Notes: generated by a model from the sequence alone, not told the origin. A stretch of 64,000 bases of DNA from Streptosporangium sp. NBC_01495 (GCF_036250735.1 NZ_CP109430.1:6324001-6388000); one strand, 5' to 3'; counted from the first letter of the stretch, positions 34,468 to 44,324 are shown. Numbers and translations are program-made.

Positions 34468-37400
34468 CTACGGGGCGAAGGTGTCCCAGGCCGCCTGCCG
34501 TACCTCCAGATGCGGGGCGTCGCGTAGGTCGCGGAGGAGTTCGCGCCACGGATCGGCCCAGTCGGTCCGTTCTCCGACGACGCGGGTGAGCGCGAGGGCG
34601 AACAGGCCCGCGGCGAGGTCGTCCCGGTTCGCCAGGCGCCGTGCCGCCGGCAGTACGGTATCGGGTCCGATGTCGCGCACGGCTCCATACCCGAGGCAAC
34701 CTGATATCGCGCTGTCCGCGGTCGCCGCCGCGAGGATGGGCCGGTCACGAAGCAGGTCGGCCAGAAGACACAGGTCATCCCCGAGTTCCACAGGTCCGCG
34801 CTCAGCGGATTCCCCGAGCAGGGCCGCGCCGAGCCGGACGGCCTGGGAGAGCAGGAGCGGCTGAGCAGCCAGGATGCCCACGGCGTCGCGGATCAACCGG
34901 TTCCGCCAGGAGTTGCCGTCGGAGTACCGGACAGAGATCAGCTCCTCGACTATGGCGGTCACCCGGTCTCGCGAGGGGGTCTTCAGAGAGCCGGCCTGGC
35001 CGTCGTCGGGTACGGCGGCGGCCAGCCGGGTGAGGACGTCGAGCGCCTGCGGCCGGATGGTCCCGGTCCGCAGCAGGGCGAGGAACATCGACAGGACGGA
35101 CTCGCCGCCTTCCGCCTGGGGGTCGCCCACGGCCGTCGCGATCTGCTCCACGTCGCCCCGGTACCAGTGCGCCCAGGCAGTGAACGCCTTCGATCCTCGG
35201 AACCGCACACCAGGAAGGGTGGCCGCCGAGAGGAGCCGGCCCATCAGATCCGCGTAGCCGGGGCGGACGGGGGGCGCGTACTCCAGCGGGCCGGCTTGGA
35301 AGAGCATGCGAAACATCGATTCGTTGGCGTACCGCCCGACCGCCGTCCCGAGCGCGTCCAGAGTCCGTGCGTCCTCCGGCATCCGGAGCAGCGCCGAGGC
35401 CACCGCTGCTCGCACGTCGCGGTGCAGGTCGGCATCCGCCCACACCCGCAGGAGCAGGTCAGCCGCTCCCAGCGGACGGTTCCGCTCCACCTGGCGCGCG
35501 ACGTGCTTGCGCAGGGTCACCTTGCCACCGGGGTCCGTCAACGCCTGTTCCAGGAGGGGACCGAGCCGAGACGGGGTGACCGAGCGGCAGCACCGTGCCA
35601 GGGCGGCCACCGCCACCCGGGAGGCGGCTCCCCGAGCGTGTTCGAGTAGCACGGGCAGCGCCTGGGCGGGCGAATCCGTGCTCGCCATCGCCGCGATGGC
35701 CGCTTCGGCCAGCACCGTCTCCTCTCGGGCCGCCCACTCCCTCAGAAGCTCCAGGCCACCGCCGATCCGGCCCGCCGCCTGGATGGCGGCCAGCCGATCG
35801 GTGACGGGCAGCCCGCCGTCGCCGACGACGGACACGAGCCGTGCGCGCACGTGGTCGCGTTGACCGGGGGTCCACCTGCCTGCGACGACGCCGTCGACGG
35901 GAGGTACCCACGGCCCCCCGGTGAACCGGCCCTGATGGACTCCGCTCAGCGACGGCAGGAGCAGGTCGGTACGCCGTCCGGCCACCGTGCGCCAGACGGC
36001 GGGCAACCTCATGGCGGACGGGTCCTCCCGCACGAGTTCGACGACCCGTTCCTCCCGCTCCGCCGGGCGTGCCAGCCACAGGCAGGCCGCCTGGCGGGCG
36101 ATCGGCTCTGGTGCCACGCGCACCGCGGCCCGAAGGTCGTCCTGGAGTTCGTCCAGTGTCCACGACCTCCGGCCGAGCGCCCGGGCCAGTGCCACGGCCA
36201 GAGTGAAATCCCCCCGGTCCCGCGCGGCGCGCAGCTCTGGGCGAAGCACCGCGAAAAGGTCGCGCTCCTGGCCGCGGCGCAACACCCGGTCCAGGCCGTG
36301 CGACGTCGCCGCCGGCTCAGTCCCCCATCGGCGCCTGCGCGAGGGAGGGGACTGCGCCGCCGGAGCGGAAAGCCCGTCGGCTCCGTGGCGCGCCACCAGC
36401 TTGGCGTACGTCCCCAATGCCCAGGCCGTCAAGGCAGGCGTCGTCGCGGAATCGTGGTGTCGTACCACCCGTCCGGCCAGGCGTCGCAGCGCCTCCTGGG
36501 TGGCGAGGGAGGAATCCGGCGCGTCGACCGCGGCGGCGGCGACGCGCTCCAGGATATCGGCGAAGGAGTCGTCCAGTAGAGCCGGTGCGACGCCGCCGAT
36601 CGCGGTCAGCAGGTCACGGCGGAGCGGGTCCTGTTCGTTGGCGATGCGTCCGGCCAGCTCGGCGAGGAGCTCACGCAGCGTCTCACCGTCCCGAGCACGG
36701 GCCGCGCAGCGCAACAGCAGGGATCGGCCCAGTCCCCGCCGTCGCGGATCACCGCCGAAGGCGGCTTCCCGCAACGGGCCTGTGGCCTCCGCGAGCGGCA
36801 GGTAGGAGGCGAGTTCCAGCGGGATGGAGGGATCGTCCAGGTGTGCTCGGGGGGACTGCCACACCGAGGCATGCCATGCGAGCATCCGCCGCACTTCGGC
36901 CGCCGCGCGTTCGGAGGGGAGCGAGTCCAGCAGCGGCATCGCCCACAGGCCTGAGGAACCGCCCATCTGCTCGGCGACGGCATCGAAGATCGACCCCCTG
37001 CGTTCCGGCGGCAGCGACCGCAGTACGGTGACCAGCTGATGAGGGTTATCGGAGGCCACGGCCAGGATCTCCGCCTCCGGGCATGACCGCAGACGCTTGA
37101 CCAATGCTTTCGGCGGCCAGGACCAACTGGTCCTCGACCCGCGCGTGAGCACCCGCGTGGTACGGACGGCGTCAGCCTCGAACAGCGCGCCCAGAACCCC
37201 CGCCGGGAGCGGGATGCGCGGGAACCACAGGTCGTGCCGCTCCAGCAGGTCCAGCATGCGCGTCGGCTCGGCGAGCGCCGCGAGTGCCGTTCCCACGCCA
37301 CGGCGGCGCCACCAGCTCCACGCGTGGATCCCGGCGGACAGCTCCTGATCCGCGGCCTCCAGCACGGCGCCGGCATGGCTTTTGCTCAGCGCGTGCCACG

Positions 37401-37926
37401 ATGTCACCGCGTGAGCGAGGTCGGGCAGCCATCGCGAGACGGTCGGACCGCCGCACGCCGGCAGCAGTGCGGCCGCCTCGCGGTCCCCCCACCGGGCGTG
37501 GACGTCCGGCAGCAGCCTCTCCGCCGTCTCCCGGCGGCGGGCGATCACCAGCGTGCGGTACAGCGCGAGACGCAGCTCGGCAGGGGCGTCGTGCAGAGCG
37601 GCAGTGACCGCCTGGTCCCCGATGGGGAGGGTCCGCACCGCTCGCAGGGCCGCACGACGCAGATCCATGTCCGGCCCGGCGAGAACCGCTTCGACGAAAC
37701 CGAGTTCCCGGGCCGCCATGGCCATGTGGAGTGCCGTGCGTCGCTCGTCCCGGCCCTGCCGATGGAGATCGGCCAGAAGGTCGCGCAGCTGAGAGGTGCC
37801 GGCCATACGGCGGGCGAGCAGTGCCAGCTCCCGCATGCGTTGCGGGTACGGCAGGGGGTCGAGGTGCTTCAGCGATTCGGCAGTGACATGATCGGCCGGT
37901 CCCCGGACCGGCTCGTGGGGCCTCAA
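34468..37926 (-). CDS. Large repeat-containing protein, HEAT-like
   Basis: An 1152-residue cytosolic protein made almost entirely of short paired helices rich in Leu, Ala, Arg and Asp, for example LRRAALRAVRTLPIGDQAV near 90 and LADLLRDRPILAAATADSAI near 1060. No catalytic motif, signal or membrane segment is apparent. Repeated helices with alanine and arginine at fixed spacing suggest a HEAT or armadillo-like solenoid that binds protein or nucleic acid. TTG 37926 is the furthest start but has no clear ribosome site, so the N-terminus is uncertain. It stands alone in the accessory region, with a phage-integrase relic just upstream. Confidence 0.7.
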   Translation of the reverse strand: MRPHEPVRGPADHVTAESLKHLDPLPYPQRMRELALLARRMAGTSQLRDLLADLHRQGRDERRTALHMAMAARELGFVEAVLAGPDMDLRRAALRAVRTLPIGDQAVTAALHDAPAELRLALYRTLVIARRRETAERLLPDVHARWGDREAAALLPACGGPTVSRWLPDLAHAVTSWHALSKSHAGAVLEAADQELSAGIHAWSWWRRRGVGTALAALAEPTRMLDLLERHDLWFPRIPLPAGVLGALFEADAVRTTRVLTRGSRTSWSWPPKALVKRLRSCPEAEILAVASDNPHQLVTVLRSLPPERRGSIFDAVAEQMGGSSGLWAMPLLDSLPSERAAAEVRRMLAWHASVWQSPRAHLDDPSIPLELASYLPLAEATGPLREAAFGGDPRRRGLGRSLLLRCAARARDGETLRELLAELAGRIANEQDPLRRDLLTAIGGVAPALLDDSFADILERVAAAAVDAPDSSLATQEALRRLAGRVVRHHDSATTPALTAWALGTYAKLVARHGADGLSAPAAQSPPSRRRRWGTEPAATSHGLDRVLRRGQERDLFAVLRPELRAARDRGDFTLAVALARALGRRSWTLDELQDDLRAAVRVAPEPIARQAACLWLARPAEREERVVELVREDPSAMRLPAVWRTVAGRRTDLLLPSLSGVHQGRFTGGPWVPPVDGVVAGRWTPGQRDHVRARLVSVVGDGGLPVTDRLAAIQAAGRIGGGLELLREWAAREETVLAEAAIAAMASTDSPAQALPVLLEHARGAASRVAVAALARCCRSVTPSRLGPLLEQALTDPGGKVTLRKHVARQVERNRPLGAADLLLRVWADADLHRDVRAAVASALLRMPEDARTLDALGTAVGRYANESMFRMLFQAGPLEYAPPVRPGYADLMGRLLSAATLPGVRFRGSKAFTAWAHWYRGDVEQIATAVGDPQAEGGESVLSMFLALLRTGTIRPQALDVLTRLAAAVPDDGQAGSLKTPSRDRVTAIVEELISVRYSDGNSWRNRLIRDAVGILAAQPLLLSQAVRLGAALLGESAERGPVELGDDLCLLADLLRDRPILAAATADSAISGCLGYGAVRDIGPDTVLPAARRLANRDDLAAGLFALALTRVVGERTDWADPWRELLRDLRDAPHLEVRQAAWDTFAP

Positions 37927-38044
37927 CGGCCTGGGCGGAGATCGCCCTTTCTCTTGGTCATGTCATCATCATGATCTATCGCTCCCTTACCCGCAAGCCG
38001 GACGGCACCGTGCCGGTGCGGCTGATATCCGCCGACCAAGTCCT

Positions 38045-38134
38045 CTCGTGGGCCACGTCAGCACGCACGTGACCGAGACGGTCTACCGTCACGAGATCAG
38101 GCCCGCGCTCACCAAGGGCGCCCAGTTGGTCACC
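38045..38134 (+). pseudogene. Phage-type tyrosine integrase, C-terminal relic
   Basis: One frame reads LVGHVSTHVTETVYRHEIRP followed by ALTKGAQ. This is the end of a tyrosine recombinase (LGHSS...YxH pattern with the active-site Tyr in VYRH). The rest of the catalytic domain is not present. It marks a former integrated element. Confidence 0.6.
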
Positions 38135-38243
38135 CGGGAAACCTCTCAGCGTGGATCCGTCCAGCTCACTTCCGCCATGGCCGACCGCGCTTCACAGCAC
38201 AAGCAGGGCGTGGGCTTATGGACGTGCTCATGTCTACTGATCT

Positions 38244-38978
38244 TTACTTATCGCCGGTAACTCGCCGAGGCGGGTAGACCGACGTGTCGACGAGGGTGCA
38301 GTCGCCGAGTGGTTCGTCCAGTTCGACGGTGAACGGTGTCGGAGGGTTCGCCTGGCACGTCCGAGGACCATCTGCCGAGAGGGGCTCCACACCGATGACC
38401 AGACGTACCTCTGTTGGAGTCGGTTTCATCTCGATTAGGTGTACGCGGCCGTCCGCCCGTTGTCCGCTGGCGCACTCTCGTTCGTTGACCAGCACATGTA
38501 TCTTCCGCGCGTCTTTACCCGGTGGTGGTACGGCAGGATCCAGAGTCACATCCGCTATGTCGAGAGCACCGAGGTCCTTCCGTAGGTCGCAACGGCTGGA
38601 CGTCTTCATGTGCCAGCCGGGGCGGCCGTCCTCGTCGGGCTCGCCGAACCGTTCGACCTCCAAAAACGCGTGAGTGAACACCGTTTCCTGCCCCTGTACC
38701 TGTGGGGCGTCAAGTTCTTGGATGAGCGCCACTCGGGTGTCGCTCTCCTCGATGATCTTCCAGGCGGATAGGTCCTCGATCGGCCGGACCTCCCGCCCCT
38801 TCAACGCCTCCCGGCCGTTTGGACCGACCTCAGTTGCGGCCCTCGCCTCTTCCAGGACTTGTAGCGAAACTTCCTGATCATGGCATCTGTAGGCTGTGTC
38901 GGCGGCTCCGAGCACGCCGCAACCCGCTGTCCCCATAACTGTTAAAAAGGCCAAAAGGGCCGCTGTTCTGCGAGACAT
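38244..38978 (-). CDS. Hypothetical lipoprotein
   Basis: A 244-residue exported lipoprotein with lipobox GTAGC (Cys20), followed by an extracellular domain containing cysteines near 32, 127, 171 and two further ones. Strand-rich phrases such as RPIEDLSAWKIIEESDTRVAL are seen. GGAG is 6 nt upstream of ATG 38978. No family is recognised. Confidence 0.75.
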   Translation of the reverse strand: MSRRTAALLAFLTVMGTAGCGVLGAADTAYRCHDQEVSLQVLEEARAATEVGPNGREALKGREVRPIEDLSAWKIIEESDTRVALIQELDAPQVQGQETVFTHAFLEVERFGEPDEDGRPGWHMKTSSRCDLRKDLGALDIADVTLDPAVPPPGKDARKIHVLVNERECASGQRADGRVHLIEMKPTPTEVRLVIGVEPLSADGPRTCQANPPTPFTVELDEPLGDCTLVDTSVYPPRRVTGDK

Positions 38979-39180
38979 CACCACTCCGCTCAACACTTAA
39001 GGTGTATCGCCTGGACGAACGGTTCAACGTTGGCGACGGACAACTGGTTCACATGAATTTCAAGGCTGAACCGAACCAGCGAACAGGCCACCAGGAAGAC
39101 CCTTTGAGCCGTGACGCGCTTCGGAGAACTCAGGCACTCATGGGAAAACGGGTCAGGAGCTCTCGCAAGGGCGTTAAGTC

Positions 39181-39327
39181 CTACTTCAGGATGCGGTTCG
39201 GATCAGACGCGGGAGCGAACCCGGCGAGCTTGCTGGGGTCCCGGTCGGTCTCCATGTCTTCTTCCCAGCCGACACCACGCGTCACGACATAGCCCTGGTG
39301 CTCAGCCGTCTTCAGGATCAGGCAGCG
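39181..39327 (-). pseudogene. Fragment of an unknown gene
   Basis: On the minus strand, after a stop, the frame reads CLILKTAEHQGYVVTRGVGW, then EEDMETDRDPSKLAGF and ends NRILK. It looks like genuine protein sequence but lacks a start codon with ribosome site. Probably the C-terminal part of a truncated gene; ATG within METDRDPS could also begin a 24-residue peptide. The rest of 38979-39515 holds nothing identifiable. Confidence 0.35.
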
Positions 39328-39527
39328 CGTATATACAGGGGCTCACTACGCGGCTCGCCCGGTACGGCCTGCTCTGTGGCTTCGCCGCCCGGCTGTCTCG
39401 TGTGCCCGATTCAGCTTCGCGCGCTTAGCACGGCAGTCCTCGGGCACATGCAGGATATCGGCCGCAGGTCCAGGCCGACCACGGAGGCCCCTCCGGGGCG
39501 GCATGCCGTAAACCATTGGATTCACAC

Positions 39528-39809
39528 GTGTCTGCATACGAATTTCCGAATGACCTGGTAGAGATTCAGCGCGACTACGAGCAAGCCGACGCCCACGTCG
39601 AAAAACTGGTCGCCGCTCTCCCCTCGACGATAGACATCATGACCGGCAAACCGAAGACCACCGACAAGCAGGAGGACGAAGTACAGAAGGCCCGCGAGGT
39701 GCGGTTGCAGGCGCAGGAGAAGCGCGACCAGCACCCGTGGCTGCAAGACATCGACGACCAGTACGCCGCCAGGATGCAACTGTGGAAGGCCGCGCGCTCC
39801 AGCGAGTGA
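39528..39809 (+). CDS. Small helical hypothetical protein
   Basis: A 93-residue charged protein starting VSAYEFPNDLVEIQRDYEQA, with a probable coiled coil in the second half (QEDEVQKAREVRLQAQEKRD). The start resembles a group of small actinomycete proteins with a FPxDLVxxQRD opening. GTG 39528 gives that natural start; TTG 39516 is a longer alternative. No strong ribosome site. Confidence 0.55.
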   Translation: MSAYEFPNDLVEIQRDYEQADAHVEKLVAALPSTIDIMTGKPKTTDKQEDEVQKAREVRLQAQEKRDQHPWLQDIDDQYAARMQLWKAARSSE

Positions 39810-39936
39810 AACTCCCCCGCCTGGCCACTCTTCTCCCCCGCTCTCCCCCGCCGCGCTGGCCTACTCGTCGACCACCAGGGCGGCCTGCACCGTGGCGGCA
39901 GCTTCGGCGTTCACCGGCATATCGCATCACGCTCTG

Positions 39937-40150
39937 GCGTCCGCATGGTGCTGGAGGACGATCACACGGTCGCGGCGGTGGCCCGGGAGTTCGGCATCAA
40001 CGCCGGCACCTTGGGCAGTTGGGTGACTCGGCATCGGGTCGTGCGCAGCCCAGATGAGCAGCCGGTCTCCGGGCCGGAGCGGGCCCGGATCCGGGAGTTG
40101 GAGCGAGAGAACGCCGAGCTGCGCGAGAAGCTGGCGTTCCTGAATCTAAG
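39937..40150 (+). mobile_element. IS3-family OrfA relic
   Basis: The frame reads VRMVLEDDHTVAAVAREFGI, NAGTLGSWVTRHR and ARIRELERENAELREKLAFL. This is the helix-turn-helix and leucine-zipper part of IS3-family OrfA transposases. It lacks a proper start, and after LAFL the normal KKAAAYFA end is replaced by unrelated sequence at about 40143. No OrfB follows. Confidence 0.65.
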
Positions 40151-40267
40151 GACTGTCCGGAATCCGCTAGGCACCTCACTTCAAAAGGCCGCTCGCGCCT
40201 GGCGCGCGAACGCCCTGCCCGACCTCTGGCAGGATGATCTCCCCGCACCCCCACGAAGGACATCCTC

Positions 40268-41062
40268 ATGAGGCGATGGCTCGCCCTCGCAGCCGCCACC
40301 CTGATCACATCCGTGTCCACCGCTGTACCCGCAACCGCGCAGACCGGCCCGCCAGACCCGGCACAAGCGGTCAAACGGCAGTTTCGAGCCCAACACGGTG
40401 TGCAGATCGCCGAGATCTCTCGCATGATCTTCAAGGACGCGACCTCGACCCGTGACCGGCTCGCCAGCAGGCTTCAGCTTGGCTCCGCTGGTCCCGTTGC
40501 CGTCGACACCTCTATGCATTCCGTGCTTGACGCGAAGAGCGCGAAGGCTGCGGAAACCAACGAACTGCTGGCCGACCTGGCAGGCCCGTTCCAAATGAGT
40601 GCTGTCGGCGGGTACCTGTACATCTCCGGCGTCTACTCGCTACCTCAGGGCAAGACCTGGTCGAGGTCAGCGCTACTAAGGCCCGTCGTCGACTATGCCA
40701 GCCAGCAGGCGACGGTTAACGTGTTCGACCCGGCTGCCTTGAAGACCCTGTTGAGGGGAGCGACGGTCAAGCCGGTTTCTGGCGGGTTCTTCTACCAGGG
40801 CACGCTTGCCAAGTCGAAGATTTCTTGGCGTCTGTGGACTGATGCCACGGGGCTGCCCAAGCGATTGTTGACTAACAAACGGGTGGTCGACGAGAACAGG
40901 CTTACGAAGATCGAGAGGATTGACACCCGATACACCGATTGGGGGATGCCACTTGTGGTTGTTCCTCCGCCGGCCGATGAGGTGATCGACTACGGAGATC
41001 TGGAAGATCCCTTCGGTTCCTCCGAGCCTAAGCCGAAGGAACTCATCAACACGGTGCAGTAG
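40268..41062 (+). CDS. Secreted hypothetical protein
   Basis: A 264-residue exported protein with signal peptide about 1-25 (ending TATAQ/PATAQ). The body (for example SGGFFYQGTLAKSKISWRLW and TGLPKRLLTNKRVVDENRL) has the strand pattern of LppX/LprG-like lipid-carrier or DUF-type beta folds with a 'WTDATGLPKR' phrase, where such proteins describe lipid or sugar carriers. No cysteine lipobox is present. GAAGGA is about 8 nt upstream of ATG 40268. Confidence 0.72.
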   Translation: MRRWLALAAATLITSVSTAVPATAQTGPPDPAQAVKRQFRAQHGVQIAEISRMIFKDATSTRDRLASRLQLGSAGPVAVDTSMHSVLDAKSAKAAETNELLADLAGPFQMSAVGGYLYISGVYSLPQGKTWSRSALLRPVVDYASQQATVNVFDPAALKTLLRGATVKPVSGGFFYQGTLAKSKISWRLWTDATGLPKRLLTNKRVVDENRLTKIERIDTRYTDWGMPLVVVPPPADEVIDYGDLEDPFGSSEPKPKELINTVQ

Positions 41063-41143
41063 GTAGCTGGTAGCCCGATCCTGAACACGCGAACGCCCCG
41101 CTCGTTCTCCTCGCGGAGAGCGGCGGGGCGTCCGTGCTGCGGA

Positions 41144-41849
41144 TCAGCTGGTGCGGTACTCCACCCATGCCTGGCAGGCTGCGGCGGTCCGTAGCCGCTT
41201 CTCCCGCAGATGTGCCGGCTCCGTCTCGGCCATACGGGCGGCGAACAGGGCACGGGTAGCGGCCCGCATCCTCGGGCGCTGAACCCCACGCAGGCACCCG
41301 GGCGGCGACCTCCTCGGCGTCGGCGGGCGCGGGCGCGGCGTCGATCAGCCGCGGGATCCACAGGGCCACATCCACCCAGGCTGCGCCCTGGCAGGCCATC
41401 GACCAGTCAACGACCCAACACCGGCCGCCGTCGACGAGGAGGTTGCCTGCGTGCAGGTCTGCGTGCAGCAGGACCGTCCCGTTGAACTCGTCGAGGTCGA
41501 GGGCTTTGACGAGCGGCCCGTAGCGGGCGTACTCGGCCGGAGACTCCGCCATGAGCATCTCAGCTTGCCGGAGCAGCGCGGCGACCTTGACCGTCACGGA
41601 CGGCGCCTCAGCCCAAGGGCAAGGGACGGAGATGGCGGCAACCGCGTTCACCACGGCGGAGATGTGCGGGGAGCCGGGCGTCAGGTCCGCCTCCCGGCCG
41701 GGTGCGTGCTCGAAGAGCAGCAGGTGCCAGCCGTCTACGTCGTCGGCCCACAGCAGACGGGGCGCAGGGATCCCCGCGGGGAGTGCCCGGTTAGCGGCGC
41801 GCTCGCGCAGCAGATGCCCCGCGACTGGCGGAGTCGAATGAGGAGCCTT
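41144..41849 (-). pseudogene. Phosphotransferase (APH family), truncated and frameshifted
   Basis: On the minus strand, after a TAG, the frame reads APRLLWADDVDGWHLLLFEH, then TVLLHADLHAGNLLVDGGRC and VVDWSMACQGAAWVD, the HxDxxxxN and DW kinase motifs of APH/choline-kinase-like enzymes. About 100 N-terminal residues are missing. Near 41275 the frame shifts: the proper ending RAATRALFAARMAETEP and QAWVEYRTS continues in another frame to a stop at 41144. Both defects make it a pseudogene. Confidence 0.7.
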
Positions 41850-41903
41850 CTACCCGCGCAGACATCCCAAGTGCACTTGACTCCAACCGGCTCCCGAAGA
41901 TCG

Positions 41904-41935
41904 AAAAAGGGGCTCCGGAGAAACTCCGAAACCCC
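41904..41935 (-). terminator. tRNA-Pro terminator
   Basis: Reading leftward, GGGG...CGGAG-TTT-CTCCG...CCCC forms a stem with an internal loop followed by TTTTT. It lies about 20 bp after the tRNA 3' end. Confidence 0.7.
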
Positions 41936-41953
41936 TGCCGACCAGCTAAAACC

Positions 41954-42030
<77 letters not shown>

Positions 42031-42142
42031 GTTGTTCGTCGCCCTCGCGGGCTGAACGGTCTTAACCTTAGCGCAGATCGAGGGGGCTTCGCACACGGCG
42101 ACGCCCGCGAGGGCAGGCGATCGTGTGAAGGGCGGGGGCGCT

Positions 42143-42604
42143 GTGGGGCGTAAGGCGTTGATCGACCAGGAGGAGCTACGGCGGTTGGCGGGGCAGGGGT
42201 TGTCGAACGCGGAGCTGGCCGCGCGGTTCGGGGTGAGCGAGTCCGGGATCTTGCAGGCGAAGCGGGCCGCCGGGCTCTCGAAGCCGATGCTCGATCACTC
42301 GCGGGCCATCCCGTGGAAGCTGGACCGCGCGCACGGCCAGTCCGGGCCCGCGACGAACCTGCGGAACCTGTCGTCCGTGGCGCAGGGGCGGGTGATCCCC
42401 GCCGAGAAGCTGAACACGGCGCTGCGCTGGGCCGGACGGCTGGTCGCCGCCGGGATGGACATCTCGTACGAGCGCGGCCGGGGATTTCTGGAGGTTCCCG
42501 CCTCTCCCGGGGACTGGTTGGTCGAGAGGATGCTGAACGAGGCCCGGAAGGCCGCCGGCGCCGCCGATGTCCCCGAAGCCATCAAGGATCAGGGAAAAAA
42601 GTGA
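42143..42604 (+). CDS. Helix-turn-helix protein, phage-like
   Basis: A 153-residue protein with an N-terminal resolvase/Trp-repressor-type helix-turn-helix (QGLSNAELAARFGVSESGIL near 19-38) and a C-terminal part GMDISYERGRGFLEVPAS and LVERMLNEARKA. It resembles small phage- or plasmid-borne HTH proteins. GTG 42143 is preferred to GTG 42125 because the protein character begins at VGRKAL. Next to tRNA-Pro, it may be a remnant of an integrated element. Confidence 0.6.
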   Translation: MGRKALIDQEELRRLAGQGLSNAELAARFGVSESGILQAKRAAGLSKPMLDHSRAIPWKLDRAHGQSGPATNLRNLSSVAQGRVIPAEKLNTALRWAGRLVAAGMDISYERGRGFLEVPASPGDWLVERMLNEARKAAGAADVPEAIKDQGKK

Positions 42605-42777
42605 ACGCGGGGGCCGCGATCGAAAGCCCGATAAAGGGATATTCAATACCCGAAAAATCCCGGTAAAACATCAAATCCAGACCGAGTAGTGGCACGCCAC
42701 AGATGTCGGCAGCCGGTTTCGAGCCTTGACCCCAGGGCAGCGCACGGGTACAAGCGCCTACACAACCGGAGGCAGAC

Positions 42778-43470
42778 ATGTCCACCGTGATCTGGGTGGC
42801 CGTCGTCGTGGTCGCGGTGGCGGCGATCGTCGCAGTCGGCTATTTCGTGCTGCAGCAGCAGCGCCGGCACCGACTTCGCGACCGCTTCGGCCCCGAATAC
42901 GAACGTACCGTGCAGGAGCGCGAGAACCGGCGCGATGCCGAGCAGGAACTCATCGCCCGCGAGCAGCGCTTCAGCTCTCTCGACATCCGCGCCCTGGACG
43001 CCGGGACGCGCGAGATCTACACGAAGAAGTGGATGGAGGTCCAGGAGCGTTTCGTGGACGCTCCCGGCTTCGCGGTGACGGAGGCCGACCACCTGGTCAC
43101 CTCCGTGATGGCGGAGCGGGGTTACCCGACCGAGGACTTCGAGCAGCGGCTCTCCGACCTGTCGGTCGCGCACGGCCGCACTCTCGATCACTATCGGCAG
43201 GCTCACGAGATCAGCACCCGGGCCGCCCACAAGGAGGCCTCCACCGAGGAACTCCGGCAGGCCATGGTTCACTACCGCGCCCTGTTCGAGGAGCTGCTCG
43301 CGGCCCCCGGCAGCTCGGCCAACGGCGACCGGAACCCCCGGCGGACCGAGACCGTCGACCGGGATCCCGCAGTTCCCGACGCCCCCGACGCCCGGCGGAC
43401 GGAATCCGCCGAGCCGGAGACCACCAACGACGCCGAGCGAGCCTCCCGACGCGACCCCCAAGGACGGTGA
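42778..43470 (+). CDS. Membrane-anchored helical protein (envelope operon, gene 1)
   Basis: A 230-residue protein: one N-terminal membrane span (about 4-26, VIWVAVVVVAVAAIVAVGYF), a basic, coiled helix (QQQRRHRLRDRFGPEYERTV), then a helical domain at about 80-175 beginning YTKKWMEVQERFVDAPGFAV, and an unstructured acidic tail. The domain is repeated in the next gene product. The next gene starts 7 bp later. No named function. Confidence 0.75.
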   Translation: MSTVIWVAVVVVAVAAIVAVGYFVLQQQRRHRLRDRFGPEYERTVQERENRRDAEQELIAREQRFSSLDIRALDAGTREIYTKKWMEVQERFVDAPGFAVTEADHLVTSVMAERGYPTEDFEQRLSDLSVAHGRTLDHYRQAHEISTRAAHKEASTEELRQAMVHYRALFEELLAAPGSSANGDRNPRRTETVDRDPAVPDAPDARRTESAEPETTNDAERASRRDPQGR

Positions 43471-43476
43471 CCCGAT

Positions 43477-44322
43477 ATGAACGACCGATTCAACCCGGAC
43501 AAGGACCGGCTGGTCCACAAGGTGGACGAGGACGACGACCGGACGGTCCGCAAGTTCGACGAGAACGACCTGAACGCGACGCGGCACGGACAGGACAGCC
43601 AGGACACGGCCCCCGAGTTCCAGGAGCCGCGCCCCGGTGACGCCGACCGTACGGACGCCTCACCCCTCGACCTGGACACCGGTACGCGCGACCCTCTGGC
43701 CGGTGACCGCGACGACGTCCTCGTCGTCGAATCGAGCGACGACCGGCGCGCCACCGGTTCGGACGTCCTGCTCGACGACGACCGGCACGACGTGCCGGGT
43801 GATCCCGACGACGGCAGGAACGACAGCCCGTTCGCCCACGCCCAGCCCCCCGCCGCGACCCCGGGTACCCCGGTGACCGGCATCGGCGCGCACGCCCCCG
43901 TGCCCGGCGCGGGCTCACCGGTGACCCCCGGTTTCCCCGAGAGCACCGCGGACCGGCCGGACGACGTGCTCGACGAGGGTACGGGCTTCACCGACGCCGA
44001 GCGGGCCGACCAGACGCCCGCCGTCACCGCGCCCGCCACGGCCGGGGCCCTGTTCGACCAGGACTCCGACGACGTGCGGCGGCGCTGGCAGGAGGTCCAG
44101 GCCGGTTTCGTGGACGACCCGCGTGACGCGGTGGAACGGGCCGACTCCCTGCTCGACGAGGTCACGAGCTCTCTCAGGAACGCGCTGGAGACCCGAACCG
44201 GCGAGCTCCAGGGGCGTTGGAAGAACACCGAGAAGAACGACACCGAAGATCTCCGGACCGCCCTGCGTGACTACCGGGCGACTCTGGAACAGCTCCTGAA
44301 CATCTCCGCCGGAACGAGGTAA
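43477..44322 (+). CDS. Soluble acidic protein with the same helical domain (gene 2)
   Basis: A 281-residue protein without signal or membrane segment: an Asp-rich start with DRLVHKVDEDDDRTVRKFDE, a long disordered Asp/Pro/Gly linker, and a C-terminal domain from about 200 (RRRWQEVQAGFVDDPRDAVE and LRTALRDYRATLEQLLN) clearly related to that of gene 1 (W-x-EVQ-xx-FVD-x-P, AD-x-L, LRxAxxxYRAxxExLL). The two may form heteromers through these domains. GGTGACCCGAT precedes ATG 43477. Confidence 0.75.
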   Translation: MNDRFNPDKDRLVHKVDEDDDRTVRKFDENDLNATRHGQDSQDTAPEFQEPRPGDADRTDASPLDLDTGTRDPLAGDRDDVLVVESSDDRRATGSDVLLDDDRHDVPGDPDDGRNDSPFAHAQPPAATPGTPVTGIGAHAPVPGAGSPVTPGFPESTADRPDDVLDEGTGFTDAERADQTPAVTAPATAGALFDQDSDDVRRRWQEVQAGFVDDPRDAVERADSLLDEVTSSLRNALETRTGELQGRWKNTEKNDTEDLRTALRDYRATLEQLLNISAGTR

Positions 44323-44324
44323 CC

